Shown here: positions 45,396 to 55,107 of the stretch, one piece after another
Numbering within the stretch: position 1 is the first letter of the stretch
How the letters are laid out: each line of letters starts with the position of its first letter
Origin: Thiotrichales bacterium 19S9-11
Lineage (GTDB): Bacteria > Pseudomonadota > Gammaproteobacteria > Francisellales > Francisellaceae
NCBI GenBank assembly: GCA_021713395.1
Contig: JAKJJT010000005.1
Location: 1-64,000, forward strand
Length of the DNA stretch: 64,000 nucleotides
Direction of reading: 5' to 3'
Program-made: the position numbers and the translations under genes
Notes under the pieces: generated by a model
Seen by the model: the letters and a program-made list of their open reading frames with translations, nothing else
What the model was told of the DNA's origin: nothing
Databases searched by the model: none

Positions 45396-46238
45396 GTGAA
45401 TCGAAAACAAAATAAATCAGCAGCTACATCAAAAGAATCACAAACAGAAGAGAAGCTCCAAAAGCGTTTGGCGCAAGCAGGCATTGGATCTCGTCGCCAA
45501 ATGGAAGAGTGGATTCAAGCAGGTAGGGTGCGAGTTAATGGCCAAGTTGCTGAAATTGGAATGCGTGTTAGTACACAAGATAAAATAGAAGTAGACAATA
45601 AGCCACTGTCTAAAATGGCAACTTTTTTAACACGTCCTAGAGTTGTTTTATATCATAAGCCAATGGGTGAAATATGTACGAAAAATGACCCTGAAGGTAG
45701 AAAAACAGTTTTTGATGCACTTCCGAAATTATCGCGTGGCCGTTGGGTCATGGTTGGCCGTCTAGATTATAATACTTCAGGCTTATTGCTGTTTACAACA
45801 GATGGAGAGCTGGCAAATCGGTTGATGCATCCATCTTATGAGCTGGAGAGAGAGTATGCTGTTAGGCTATTCGGAGAAGTAACTGATGAAATGCTAAGTA
45901 AGTTAAAAGAAGGTGTTATGCTTGAAGATGGGTTAGCTAAATTTGATGCTGTTAAATTTCAAGGTGGAGAGGGCCTAAATACTTGGTATCATGTGATATT
46001 ACGAGAAGGGCGAAATAGAGAGGTTCGGCGGATGTGGGAGTCTTTTGATAATATAAAAGTAAGCAGACTTACTCGTATTCGCTATGGTGTAACTGTTCTA
46101 CCAAGAGGTTTATCAGCTGGAAAGGCAATTGAGTTTACGCCCGTTCAAGTAAACGAATTGCGCCAATCTGTTGGCATGAATCGATTTACCTTCCCCAAAG
46201 CGTTATATCAAAAAAGCAAAGCAAAGTCATTTAAGTAA
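45396..46238 (+). CDS. rluB: 23S rRNA pseudouridine synthase RluB-type
   Basis: 280 residues, starting at GTG 45396 with AAGGG five bases upstream. An S4 RNA-binding domain (LQKRLAQAGIGSRRQMEEWI) is followed by the RsuA/RluB catalytic core with the active aspartate in VGRLDYNTSGLLLFT. The closing TRIRYGVTVLPRGL is typical of RluB. It isomerises uridine 2605 in 23S rRNA; RluE/RluF relatives cannot be fully excluded. Confidence 0.9.
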   Translation: MNRKQNKSAATSKESQTEEKLQKRLAQAGIGSRRQMEEWIQAGRVRVNGQVAEIGMRVSTQDKIEVDNKPLSKMATFLTRPRVVLYHKPMGEICTKNDPEGRKTVFDALPKLSRGRWVMVGRLDYNTSGLLLFTTDGELANRLMHPSYELEREYAVRLFGEVTDEMLSKLKEGVMLEDGLAKFDAVKFQGGEGLNTWYHVILREGRNREVRRMWESFDNIKVSRLTRIRYGVTVLPRGLSAGKAIEFTPVQVNELRQSVGMNRFTFPKALYQKSKAKSFK

Positions 46239-46242
46239 CGTA

Positions 46243-46983
46243 TTAAAACTCAAAATCATTTCTTGCTTCTTCAATGCAGGCTTCTGTTGTTTCTTGTCTT
46301 GTGGCTTTTGTATGTTTAGAAATAATATCAATTACTTCACTCGTGTCATCAGTAATAATTAGTAAATCAAGATCTTCTTTGCTAATGGTGCCAGCATCAA
46401 CGACAGTGGTTTTTAACCAGTCAAATAACCCTTGCCAGAAAGATTTGCCAACAAGTATTACGGGCATGTAATTTTTCTTTTGGGTCTGAATGAGTGTGAT
46501 AATATCAAATAATTCATCAAGTGTTCCAAAACCACCAGGCATTACGACATAAGCCAATGAGTGCTTAATAAAAGTTGCTTTACGAGTGAAAAAATAACGA
46601 TAGCGTAGGGTAATATCTTGATGACCATTTGAAACTTGCTCAAACGGTAAATCAATGTTTAGGCCAACACTTAAAGACGAACCTAATGAAGCGCCAATAT
46701 TGGCTGCTTCCATAATGCCAGGACCACCACCAGTAATAATGCTAAATCCTTCATTTGACAGAGCCTCAGCAATGTCTTTAGCTTGTTGATAGTATGGATT
46801 ATTTTCTTTTAACCTGGCTGAACCAAAAATACTAATGCCAGGCCTAATGTGCTCTAGTCGTTCATGTCCCTCAACGAGTTCAGCAATAATTTTAAAAATA
46901 TTCCATGTTTCTTTTGCATTAATATAAGGTCCCTCTCTTAATGCGCGCATATGGGGTTGCATTCTTGTATTATTAAAAGCCAT
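46243..46983 (-). CDS. LOG-family protein (cytokinin riboside 5'-monophosphate phosphoribohydrolase type)
   Basis: 246 residues with the Rossmann-like LOG core. The two signature motifs ITGGGPGIMEAAN and VMPGGFGTLDELFDI are intact. LOG enzymes and the related PpnN hydrolyse nucleotide monophosphates to base and ribose 5-phosphate. The 246-residue length fits the TIGR00730 group of bacteria. It is convergent with rluB (5-base gap). An AAGGAGA site precedes its ATG. Confidence 0.9.
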   Translation of the reverse strand: MAFNNTRMQPHMRALREGPYINAKETWNIFKIIAELVEGHERLEHIRPGISIFGSARLKENNPYYQQAKDIAEALSNEGFSIITGGGPGIMEAANIGASLGSSLSVGLNIDLPFEQVSNGHQDITLRYRYFFTRKATFIKHSLAYVVMPGGFGTLDELFDIITLIQTQKKNYMPVILVGKSFWQGLFDWLKTTVVDAGTISKEDLDLLIITDDTSEVIDIISKHTKATRQETTEACIEEARNDFEF

Positions 46984-47140
46984 ATGATTCTCCTTGTTGA
47001 AGCTTTAAAAGCTTATTTTCCTCTTTCCTTAGTTAAGAAAGTCTTTGAAATAGAAGCCGTTTATTCTTTTATTATAGGTTATAGTTGCTTTAAAAGCATA
47101 ACTATTTTGTGTTGATCTTATTTATCTTTACTCAAAAAGT

Positions 47141-47169
47141 TTGCAATTTGACGTTTTTTTATATAGAAT
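47141..47169 (+). promoter_or_regulatory. Sigma-70-like promoter of the rpsF operon
   Basis: TTGCAA, 17-base spacer, TAGAAT. A leader of about 80 bases follows, with a small hairpin TCTAC/GTAGA (47192-47208) and a GGTAAACCGAAAGGAG stretch just before rpsF that may take part in S6:S18 autoregulation. Confidence 0.55.
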
Positions 47170-47258
47170 TCATCCCGCTCTTTGTGTTTTTTCTACTTTA
47201 AATGTAGAGAAAACGCTTATCATATAGACATAGGTAAACCGAAAGGAGTAACATCAAA

Positions 47259-47600
47259 ATGCGTCATTATGAAGTTATATTTATTGCGCATCCAGATCAA
47301 AGTGATCAGATGCCAGCGATGCTTGAGCGCTATCGCGAAATTATCGAAAAAGATGGTGGAAAGATTCATCGTTTAGAAGACTGGGGACGTCGTCAGTTAG
47401 CTTACCCAATTGAGAAGTTGCATAAAGCACATTATGTTTTAATGAACATTGAGTGTTCTCAAAGTTCATTAAATGAACTGGAAGAGTTATTCCGTTATAA
47501 TGATGCTATTTTACGTCGTTTGGTTTTAACGAAAAAAGAAGCAATTACTGAACCATCAACAATGATGGCAGAAGCTAAGAAGAAAGTAGAAACTGCTTAA
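47259..47600 (+). CDS. rpsF: 30S ribosomal protein S6
   Basis: 113 residues. The start [17 protein letters not shown], the segment [23 protein letters not shown] and the [11 protein letters not shown] motif are standard S6. It pairs with S18 on the platform of the small subunit. AAAGGAG precedes the start, and it heads the rpsF-rpsR-rplI transcript. Confidence 0.98.
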   Translation: MRHYEVIFIAHPDQSDQMPAMLERYREIIEKDGGKIHRLEDWGRRQLAYPIEKLHKAHYVLMNIECSQSSLNELEELFRYNDAILRRLVLTKKEAITEPSTMMAEAKKKVETA

Positions 47601-47616
47601 TTAGGAGTATAGACTT

Positions 47617-47838
47617 ATGCGTAACCGTCGCAGAAAAATGTGCCGTTTTAAGATAGAAGGCGTCAAAGAGATTGATTATAAAGATTTAAACACTTTGAAA
47701 AGCTATATTACAGAAACAGGTAAAATTGTGCCAAGCCGTATTACAGGCACTAGCGCAAAATACCAGCGTCAAATCGCAACTGCTATTAAGCGTGCACGTT
47801 TTTTAGCATTATTACCTTATTGTGACCATCATTATTAA
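47617..47838 (+). CDS. rpsR: 30S ribosomal protein S18
   Basis: 73 residues. [34 protein letters not shown] and [13 protein letters not shown] are the S18 core. The gene is 16 bases after rpsF with TTAGGAG ahead of its ATG. No priB gene is found between them, unlike E. coli. Confidence 0.98.
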   Translation: MRNRRRKMCRFKIEGVKEIDYKDLNTLKSYITETGKIVPSRITGTSAKYQRQIATAIKRARFLALLPYCDHHY

Positions 47839-47886
47839 TCTTTGGTCATTGATGTACAATCGTTTAGATTTAAGAGGCTTTTCAAA

Positions 47887-48336
47887 ATGGAAATTATCTT
47901 AAAAGAGAAAGTAGAGAACCTAGGAACGCTAGGTGAAGTTGTTAGTGTTCGTGCAGGCTATGCTCGTAATTATCTAATTCCATATGGTAAAGCTGTGCAA
48001 GCAACAGCAATTAACCTAAAAGAATTTGAAGCACAAAAAGCGGATCTTGAGCGTTTAGAGAATGAACGTATAGCGAAAGCACAAGCAAATGCAGAAGTTA
48101 TCAGCAGCAAGCAATTTGAAATCAAAGCTCAGGCTGGTGATGGTGGTAAGCTATTTGGTTCAATTGGCACAAAAGAAGTTGCTGATGTTGTCAAAGAAGT
48201 GTCTGCAATTGAAATCGAGCGTCGCCATGTGCGTATGCCAGAAGGTGCAATTCGTCAAATTGGTGAGTATGAAGTAGCGCTTCATTTACATACAGGTGTT
48301 GATATAACAGTAACAATTGTTGTCTCAGCACAGTAA
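47887..48336 (+). CDS. rplI: 50S ribosomal protein L9
   Basis: 149 residues. The N-terminal domain MEIILKEKVENLGTLGEVV and VRAGYARNYLIPYGKA, the connecting helix (about 45-75) and the C-terminal LFGSIGTKEVADVV domain are all present. The frame is open 15 codons further upstream, but the L9 start at ATG 47887 is unambiguous. Confidence 0.97.
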   Translation: MEIILKEKVENLGTLGEVVSVRAGYARNYLIPYGKAVQATAINLKEFEAQKADLERLENERIAKAQANAEVISSKQFEIKAQAGDGGKLFGSIGTKEVADVVKEVSAIEIERRHVRMPEGAIRQIGEYEVALHLHTGVDITVTIVVSAQ

Positions 48337-48371
48337 TCGATCATTGTATCTTTTTTAAAAAGGACTAAAAT

Positions 48372-48406
48372 AAAAGGCTGTGTCTTAACACGGCCTTTTT
48401 TGTTTT
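48372..48406 (+). terminator. Strong intrinsic terminator after rplI
   Basis: AAAAGGCTGTGT pairs with ACACGGCCTTTT around a CTTA loop, giving a 12-bp stem with one wobble pair, followed by TTTTTTGTTTT. It separates the ribosomal genes from dnaB, which must have its own signal or rely on read-through. Confidence 0.88.
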
Positions 48407-48420
48407 AAGTGATGTAGTTA

Positions 48421-49827
48421 ATGGAAAGTGTAGATAATTTTTATAATCAATCAGGTTATAAAGAACTTGAAAAATTAAAACAACCACCTTCTTCAGTTGA
48501 TGCAGAGCGCTCAGTTATTGGTGGTTTATTATTAGATAATGATGCTTGGGATAAAATTGCAGATTTATTGATTGAAAGAGATTTTTATCGTAAAGAACAT
48601 CGAGTTATATTTAAAGAGATTACAAAGCTTGCTTCAAAAGAAGAGCCTTTTGATGTTATTACATTAAGTGAAGCTTTATTTGAGAGCCAACTTTTAGATC
48701 AAGCGGGAGGTTTAAATTATTTAGCAGAACTCGCAAAAAATACGCCAACAGCACAAAATATAACAGCATATGCAAAGATTGTAAAAGAGCGCGCAAAGCT
48801 TAGAGCATTATTAAACACAGCAACGGATATTGCAGATTTGGTCTATGACCAATCAGGGCGTAAAAGTGATGAAATTATTGATGAAGCAGAAAGAAAAATT
48901 TTCTCTTTAGCAGAATCTCATGTTGCTTCTGAAGCAGGCCCTGAGTCTGTTCAGAATGTTTTGCCAGATGTTGTCGATCGATTAGATAGTTTAATGGATG
49001 CTAAAGATGGTATTACTGGTACTGCAATGGGGCTTAAAGATTTAGATCAAATGACCTCAGGCTTGCACGCAGCTAACTTAGTGATTGTCGCAGGTCGACC
49101 ATCAATGGGTAAAACGCTATTATCAATGAATATTGCTGAAAACGTTGCAAGAACTCAAGATAAACCAGTGCTAGTTTTTAGTATGGAAATGCCTGCAGAA
49201 GATTTAGTTACCAGAATGATATCTTCACTAGGACGAGTTGACCAAAGTTTATTAAGAAGTGGTAAGCTAAGTGATGAACATTGGGCAAGAATTGCTTCAG
49301 CAATGAAAGTAATTAGTGAAGATATGAAAATGCTAATTGATGACTCTCCTGCCTTATCACCAGCAGAGGTTCGCTCAAGAGCAAGGCGAGTTGCTCGCGA
49401 GCATGGTGGGCTAAGTTTAATTATTGTTGACTATCTTCAGCTAATGAGAGTGCCTGGCATGGAAGGTAATCGTACACAAGAAGTTTCAGAAATTTCACGG
49501 TCATTAAAGGCTTTGGCAAAGGAACTGAGCGTGCCAGTGATTGCTATTTCTCAGCTCAATCGTTCTGTTGATGATCGATCAGATAAGCGACCAATGATGT
49601 CAGACTTAAGGGAGTCTGGTGCAATTGAGCAGGATGCTGATGTGATTATGTTTGTGTTTCGTGAAGAGGTTTACCAAAAAGATAAACCAGAGTTAAAAGG
49701 AATTGGTGAAATTATTATAGGAAAACAAAGAAATGGACCCATTGGTATTGTTAAGCTGACATTTACAGGGCAATTTTTGCGTTTTAGTGACTATGCGCCG
49801 GAGGAGCAAGTAACAGGAGGTTTTTGA
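48421..49827 (+). CDS. dnaB: Replicative DNA helicase
   Basis: A 468-residue hexameric helicase. The N-terminal DnaG-binding domain begins PPSSVDAERSVIGGLLLDND; the RecA-like domain has Walker A GRPSMGKT near 223-230, FSMEMPAEDL, and IIVDYLQLMR; the arginine-finger region FREEVYQ is near 415. No intein is present. The start codon is close to the terminator of the ribosomal operon, and the stop overlaps alr by one base. Confidence 0.97.
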   Translation: MESVDNFYNQSGYKELEKLKQPPSSVDAERSVIGGLLLDNDAWDKIADLLIERDFYRKEHRVIFKEITKLASKEEPFDVITLSEALFESQLLDQAGGLNYLAELAKNTPTAQNITAYAKIVKERAKLRALLNTATDIADLVYDQSGRKSDEIIDEAERKIFSLAESHVASEAGPESVQNVLPDVVDRLDSLMDAKDGITGTAMGLKDLDQMTSGLHAANLVIVAGRPSMGKTLLSMNIAENVARTQDKPVLVFSMEMPAEDLVTRMISSLGRVDQSLLRSGKLSDEHWARIASAMKVISEDMKMLIDDSPALSPAEVRSRARRVAREHGGLSLIIVDYLQLMRVPGMEGNRTQEVSEISRSLKALAKELSVPVIAISQLNRSVDDRSDKRPMMSDLRESGAIEQDADVIMFVFREEVYQKDKPELKGIGEIIIGKQRNGPIGIVKLTFTGQFLRFSDYAPEEQVTGGF

Positions 49828-50915
49828 TGACTCACTATCGTATTGAAGCATTAATTAATAAAGATAGGCTAGTCAAAAATATTCAAGCCTTATTAAATAA
49901 AGTTAACCCAAATGAAGTATTAGCAATGCTAAAAGCCAATGCGTATGGCCACGGTGCAGTAGAAGTTGCATCAATTATTAATCCTTATGTTAATGGTTTT
50001 GGTGTTGCAAGTCTATTTGAAGCTGAAAAGCTAAGAGAAAGTGGGGTTGACCAACCCATTATTTTAATGTCTGGTTTTGTTGATCAGGATCAACTTCCAG
50101 ATTTAAAAAAATTTAATATAACGCCTGTTATTCATAGTGACTACCAGTTGCGCTGGATTTTAAACTATAAAGAACCATGGTTAATAAATGCATGGCTTAA
50201 GGTCAATAGTGGTATGAATCGTTTAGGTTTTTCAATTGATGATGCAAAAAATGCATACCATCTTGTTAAAACAAATAAAACACGGTTCAATCGGTGTATT
50301 TGGCTTACACATTTAGCAGAAGCTGAATTTCCAGGCTCTGATATGACGATTAATCAAAAACAGACATTTGATGAGTTAGTTCAAGCACACCCTGCTGATG
50401 CTATTTCTATGGAAAACTCCCCTGGTTTACTCATGGATGATTCATTACCTTGTGATATTATTAGGCCAGGGGCAGCACTTTATGGCATTTCATCTTTTGA
50501 AGCATTAGCAGAAAAAACTCGCCAGTACTTTGACTATGTTATGACTTTAAAGTCTAAAATAATAGCACTGCACTCAGTTAAAGAAGGTCAAACTGTTGGC
50601 TATAACGGTATTTGGAAAGCACAAAGAGACTCAAGAATTGCAACAATACCAGTTGGTTATGCCGATGGCTATCCTTATAATACACCACAAGGTACACCAG
50701 TATTAATTCATGGCAAAAAAGTACCAGTTATTGGTAGACTTTCAATGGATATGATGTCTGTTGATGTAACAGATTTAGATGATGTTTCAGTAGAAAATGA
50801 AGTGCTTTTATGGGGTGATCAATTACCAGTTGAAGAAGTTGCTTCTTTTATTGGTGTTTCACCTTATAGTTTGGTTTCAAGTTTAAGTGCAAGAGTTAAG
50901 CGAACCATTATTTAA
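49827..50915 (+). CDS. alr: Alanine racemase
   Basis: A 362-residue fold-type III PLP enzyme that supplies D-alanine for Ddl. The cofactor lysine is Lys36 in LKANAYGHG; the second catalytic residue is the tyrosine in VGYNGIW (about 257), and the closing VPVIGRLSMDMMSVDVTDL is typical. The open frame starts one codon earlier at TTG; ATG 49827 sits six bases after AGGAGG. It follows the classic dnaB-alr order. Confidence 0.95.
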   Translation: MTHYRIEALINKDRLVKNIQALLNKVNPNEVLAMLKANAYGHGAVEVASIINPYVNGFGVASLFEAEKLRESGVDQPIILMSGFVDQDQLPDLKKFNITPVIHSDYQLRWILNYKEPWLINAWLKVNSGMNRLGFSIDDAKNAYHLVKTNKTRFNRCIWLTHLAEAEFPGSDMTINQKQTFDELVQAHPADAISMENSPGLLMDDSLPCDIIRPGAALYGISSFEALAEKTRQYFDYVMTLKSKIIALHSVKEGQTVGYNGIWKAQRDSRIATIPVGYADGYPYNTPQGTPVLIHGKKVPVIGRLSMDMMSVDVTDLDDVSVENEVLLWGDQLPVEEVASFIGVSPYSLVSSLSARVKRTII

Positions 50916-51013
50916 GCTTGTTTAAAAAATAGACTTTTTTGTTTCTTTCGTTTAAAGTGTCATAACTTTAGAAGATATAATCATAATAAGAATAAATAAT
51001 AAAGTGATAACAG

Positions 51014-52123
51014 ATGGCAGATAAAGTAAATTTACTTGGTTTTAACCGTTCACAGTTAGGTGATTTCTTTGATATGTTTGGAGAAAAGCGTTTTCGAGCA
51101 AACCAGTTATTAAAATGGATTCATACACGAGGTATTACCGATTTTGATCTAATGACAGATCTAAGCCATAGTCTACGTCAAATGCTAAAAGAAAGAGCGG
51201 AGATTATCGCACCTAAAGTTATTTTAGATAAAACATCAACAGATGGTACGCGTAAATGGATTTTGGAAATGAATGGAAAAAACTGGGTGGAGATGGTTTT
51301 TATTCCAGAAGGAAAGCGCGGAACGTTGTGTGTATCCTCTCAAGTTGGCTGTATGCTAACGTGTAGTTTTTGTTCAACAGCAAAACAAGGCTTTAATCGG
51401 AATTTAACGAGTGATGAAATCATTGGTCAAGTTTGGATTGCAAATCAAGGCTTAATAAAAGTAAATCAAGGACAAAAAGTAACAAATGTTGTGATGATGG
51501 GGATGGGCGAACCATTAATGAACTTTGGTCCAGTTGTTAGCGCCATGTCAATTATGATGGATGACTTTGCCTATGGCTTATCTAAGAGGCGTGTGACGTT
51601 AAGTACATCAGGTGTTGTGCCAAAAATTTATGAGCTTATGGAGGCAATTGATGTCTCATTAGCAGTGTCATTGCATGCACCAACGGATGAGTTAAGAAAT
51701 GAACTTGTTCCAATTAACCGTAAATATAACATTGATGCTTTGTTGGATGCTTGTCGAGCCTATGCTAAAAAAGGCCCACATAAAGATATTACCTTTGAAT
51801 ATACACTCATGGAGGGGGTTAATGACGAAATAGAACATGCTGAAGCTTTAGCAAAATTATTAAAAGAGAAAGATGTACCAAGTAAAATTAATCTTATTCC
51901 TTTTAATCCATATCCAGGAACGCCTTATAAAAGATCGAGTAATAACCGTATACATCGTTTTCAACAAGTTTTAATGCGCTATAATTATACAACAACAATA
52001 CGCCGAACCAGAGGGGATGATATTGATGCGGCATGTGGGCAGTTGGTTGGTCAAGTTAAGGATAAAACATCCCGCCAGGAAAAATATAAGGCAGCACTTA
52101 ATTCATCTTTTACAGAAGTTTAA
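51014..52123 (+). CDS. rlmN: Dual-specificity 23S rRNA/tRNA A2 methyltransferase
   Basis: A 369-residue radical-SAM enzyme. The cluster-binding CMLTCSFC motif uses Cys113, Cys117 and Cys120. The resolving cysteine is in [10 protein letters not shown] near the C-terminus (about 342). It methylates A2503 of 23S rRNA and A37 of some tRNAs. Its last 98 bases overlap the start of the PilF-like gene. Confidence 0.96.
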   Translation: MADKVNLLGFNRSQLGDFFDMFGEKRFRANQLLKWIHTRGITDFDLMTDLSHSLRQMLKERAEIIAPKVILDKTSTDGTRKWILEMNGKNWVEMVFIPEGKRGTLCVSSQVGCMLTCSFCSTAKQGFNRNLTSDEIIGQVWIANQGLIKVNQGQKVTNVVMMGMGEPLMNFGPVVSAMSIMMDDFAYGLSKRRVTLSTSGVVPKIYELMEAIDVSLAVSLHAPTDELRNELVPINRKYNIDALLDACRAYAKKGPHKDITFEYTLMEGVNDEIEHAEALAKLLKEKDVPSKINLIPFNPYPGTPYKRSSNNRIHRFQQVLMRYNYTTTIRRTRGDDIDAACGQLVGQVKDKTSRQEKYKAALNSSFTEV

Positions 52124-52862
52124 GTTATTTATTATTATAAGCTTTTTATCATTGCTTATCTCTTGTTCAAGTCAAGCATCAAAGGAAAAAATACCAAATC
52201 AAGTCACCAATAATGCTCAAGTAGAGGTCAAGCCAGATTATAAGCGTGCAGCTATGCTTAATGCTGAGCTTGGTATTCACTATATCAAAGAAGGGATGCT
52301 AGATTTTGCTAAACGTAAAATTCTGAAAGCGCAATCTCAAGATGATTCATTGGCGGTTGTTCACTATGCCATGGGATTTTATTTTCAAGAATCAGGTAAT
52401 ATGCAGCAGGCACAAAAAAGCTATGAAAAAGCATTATCAATTGCATCAAATAACCCAACTGCTATTTTATATTATGCCTCTTTTTTATGTGCGAAGGGAC
52501 AGTATCAACAAGCAGCTAACTATTTTGATCAAGTGATATCTCTTAAGGATAATACGATTCTAGGTGAAAGCTATCAGGCTTATGCACTTTGTGCTAAAAG
52601 CCAATTAAAATTAGCAGAAGCAAAAAAATTATTTGATATGGCATTAAAGCAAAATCCAGACTTACCTTTAAGCTATTACCAGTTAGCGCAAATTAATTAT
52701 TTAGAAGGTAATTACCAAAAGTCTGATCAGTTAATGCGTTATTATCAAAATAATTATACGCAGACAATGCCAAGCTTAACTTTAGAGATGAATATTGCTG
52801 AAAAATTAGGTCAGGGGGGGCGTGCAGCTTCTTTGCGATTAAGGATTGCTTCTATGAAATAG
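52026..52862 (+). CDS. PilF/PilW-like TPR lipoprotein
   Basis: About 278 residues. A hydrophobic stretch [14 protein letters not shown] ends in a lipobox, so the mature protein would be anchored by its cysteine. TPR helices follow ([57 protein letters not shown]). PilF helps PilQ secretin assembly for type IV pili. The only ATG codons lie inside rlmN: 52026 has GAGGGG nine bases upstream and gives an unusually long signal region of about 46 residues. The same gene order is seen in other gammaproteobacteria. Confidence 0.82.
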   Translation: MRHVGSWLVKLRIKHPARKNIRQHLIHLLQKFKLFIIISFLSLLISCSSQASKEKIPNQVTNNAQVEVKPDYKRAAMLNAELGIHYIKEGMLDFAKRKILKAQSQDDSLAVVHYAMGFYFQESGNMQQAQKSYEKALSIASNNPTAILYYASFLCAKGQYQQAANYFDQVISLKDNTILGESYQAYALCAKSQLKLAEAKKLFDMALKQNPDLPLSYYQLAQINYLEGNYQKSDQLMRYYQNNYTQTMPSLTLEMNIAEKLGQGGRAASLRLRIASMK

Positions 52863-54099
52863 CAAGATCAGTATCTTTTTTAGATTTGTGCATTACTTGC
52901 CATACAAGAAAGCTGCTAATCAATAATATCGTACCCATAACAACAAGCGGTAGTGATATATTAATTGCTGCAATTATACCACCAAAAATAGCAGAAGTTG
53001 CTTCACCTAAAACTAATAATGCTTGATTGTTTCCCAAAACTTGTCCTTGGCTTTTTATATCTATTTGATTGGATAGCCAGGTAGTGCAAGCAGTTAAGGC
53101 CATAACTGTTGGTATAACAGCCAAACCATAAGTTAACCAGATCCAGTTAAAGTTATTTGGAATGATAATACTTATGATAAAAATACCTGAGAAAATTAAC
53201 AGTCCAATTAGAAGAGGCTCAGTACTGAACTTCTTGGATAGTTTTCCCATAAGAAAAAGGTTAGCGAAAAAACATAGAGCTGATACAAAAGCAATGAGTA
53301 AAGTGTAAATATTTAAATCTGGTTGCCATTTATCAATCACATAAATAGGTGCAACACGATAAAGTCCTTGAACTGCAAAAAAGATAAGAAAGTTAACTAA
53401 ATAAAATTTTCGTAATGCAGGCTGATTAAATATTGTTTTCATTGCAGTGATAGCTTCAACCCATTTGATTTTTATTTCATGGTGTGGGTGAGAATGATCT
53501 TTAAAACTAAGTTTAACCCATACAAGTAAAAGTAATATGCCTGCTGCAGTTACCCAAAATGGAAAGCTATAAGAGTAAAGTGTTGCACCAAAGCCGCCAA
53601 CTAAAGGACCCATAATATAGCCTAAGCTACAGGCAGAAAAAGCATAACCAATTAGTTTTGTTTTTTGAATAATATTATTAGAACGTTCAGCAATAATGGA
53701 TTGTGATATTGCCATATTTGATTCGCATAAACCGGTTAAAAAGCTTGAAGCAAATAATAGTGTCAATAGGTGAAATTGGATGCTTAAAGCTATACTAATA
53801 AAACCAATAACACAGGCAACAAGACTAATCATCAGTACTTTCTTTCGGCCGTAATGATCTGAGAGTTTACCGATTACAGGAGATCCTAAAAATTGTCCTA
53901 AAGGATACATTGCTAATAAAAACCCGGAGATACTAACACGTAGAGAAGTTGGACTTGCTTCTGGCAATATTGCAAAATTTGTATCCATAAGCATAGGAAT
54001 ATATAGTGCAACGGTTAATGCAAAGCCAAAAAAACCTAAAAAGATAACGACATAAAGTGGAATAATTTCACTTATATTATTTAATTTTTTATTTTTCAT
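52852..54099 (-). CDS. MFS drug-efflux-type transporter
   Basis: A 415-residue 12-helix transporter. The loop motif GKLSDHYGRKKVL (about 77-89) and SIIAERSNN with GPLVGGFGATL match the antiporter motifs of the drug:H+ branch (TetA/Bcr-like). It is divergent from a LysR regulator 111 bases away that probably controls it. It overlaps the PilF-like gene end by 11 bases, tail to tail. Substrate unknown. Confidence 0.85.
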   Translation of the reverse strand: MKNKKLNNISEIIPLYVVIFLGFFGFALTVALYIPMLMDTNFAILPEASPTSLRVSISGFLLAMYPLGQFLGSPVIGKLSDHYGRKKVLMISLVACVIGFISIALSIQFHLLTLLFASSFLTGLCESNMAISQSIIAERSNNIIQKTKLIGYAFSACSLGYIMGPLVGGFGATLYSYSFPFWVTAAGILLLLVWVKLSFKDHSHPHHEIKIKWVEAITAMKTIFNQPALRKFYLVNFLIFFAVQGLYRVAPIYVIDKWQPDLNIYTLLIAFVSALCFFANLFLMGKLSKKFSTEPLLIGLLIFSGIFIISIIIPNNFNWIWLTYGLAVIPTVMALTACTTWLSNQIDIKSQGQVLGNNQALLVLGEATSAIFGGIIAAINISLPLVVMGTILLISSFLVWQVMHKSKKDTDLAIS

Positions 54100-54210
54100 A
54101 AGTTATCACCATATAATTTATATTTATTAAAATCAAAAGTAGACTATCATTTTTTATAGTATTCATATAGAATAAATTAATAAACATAGAGTTTATATAT
54201 AGAAACAATT

Positions 54211-55095
54211 ATGCTGCCAGACCAACGTGATTTATTTATTTTTCATAAAGTTGCTTTATTAGAAAGTTTTACTAAAGCAGCAGAGAATTTAAATGTTAGT
54301 AAAGGCTATATTAGTAAAGTCATTGCTCGTCTAGAAGATCAGTTACAGAGTAAATTGATTCAAAGATCAACACGACAATTTGTTTTAACAGATAGAGGTG
54401 AGCAGTTATTTATTACAACAGTTTTAATGCAAGAAGAGTTAAGTAAAGGATTAGAAAAGCTACAGGTATTAAGTGGGGTACCAAAAGGAAAACTAAAAAT
54501 ATCAGCGCCACCGGCATTAACTGAAAAAGTCTTAGCGCCTATTATCTCTGAATTTGTAGAGAAATATCCAGAAGTAAAAATAGATTTAAACCTAGAAACT
54601 GAGTATGTTGATGTGATTTCAGGTGGATATGATTTAATTATTCGTAATGGTTTATTAGATGATGCTGGTTTTATTGCTCGAAAGTTGTTAGATGTAAAGG
54701 TAACTTTGGTGAGTAGTCCTTTGCTATTTGAAAAGTATACATTGCCTCAAATACCTGAAGACTTAGAAAACTTACCCTGTATTACTTATGGGGCAGCGGA
54801 TAAGGTGATGTGGCAATTTTCACAAGGTAAACAGAAGGTTTCAGTAGCAGTTAACTCCAAGCTTACTTGTAATTTATCTTCATTACTTAAAACCTGCATG
54901 CTTAACGGTACAGGTATTACCACGATGCCGTACTTTATGGTAAAAGAAGAAATAGAGCAAAAAAAAATAATTGAATTACTGCCTAAATGGGAAATACCAA
55001 GTACTCCTTTATATTTGGTTTATCCATCACGTCAATATATGCCACTAAAAACTAGAAGTTTTATGGAACATCTAATATCAAAGTTTAAGATATAA
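54211..55095 (+). CDS. LysR-family transcriptional regulator
   Basis: 294 residues. An N-terminal winged HTH (DLFIFHKVALLESFTKAAEN, VSKGYISKVIARLEDQL) and a substrate-binding domain from about 90, with KLKISAPPALTEKVLAPII. The wording is close to the CrgA/AaeR-type subgroup. It is divergent to the MFS transporter gene, the usual arrangement for a LysR regulator and its target. Effector unknown. Confidence 0.92.
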   Translation: MLPDQRDLFIFHKVALLESFTKAAENLNVSKGYISKVIARLEDQLQSKLIQRSTRQFVLTDRGEQLFITTVLMQEELSKGLEKLQVLSGVPKGKLKISAPPALTEKVLAPIISEFVEKYPEVKIDLNLETEYVDVISGGYDLIIRNGLLDDAGFIARKLLDVKVTLVSSPLLFEKYTLPQIPEDLENLPCITYGAADKVMWQFSQGKQKVSVAVNSKLTCNLSSLLKTCMLNGTGITTMPYFMVKEEIEQKKIIELLPKWEIPSTPLYLVYPSRQYMPLKTRSFMEHLISKFKI

Positions 55096-55107
55096 AAAAC
55101 CATTAAA

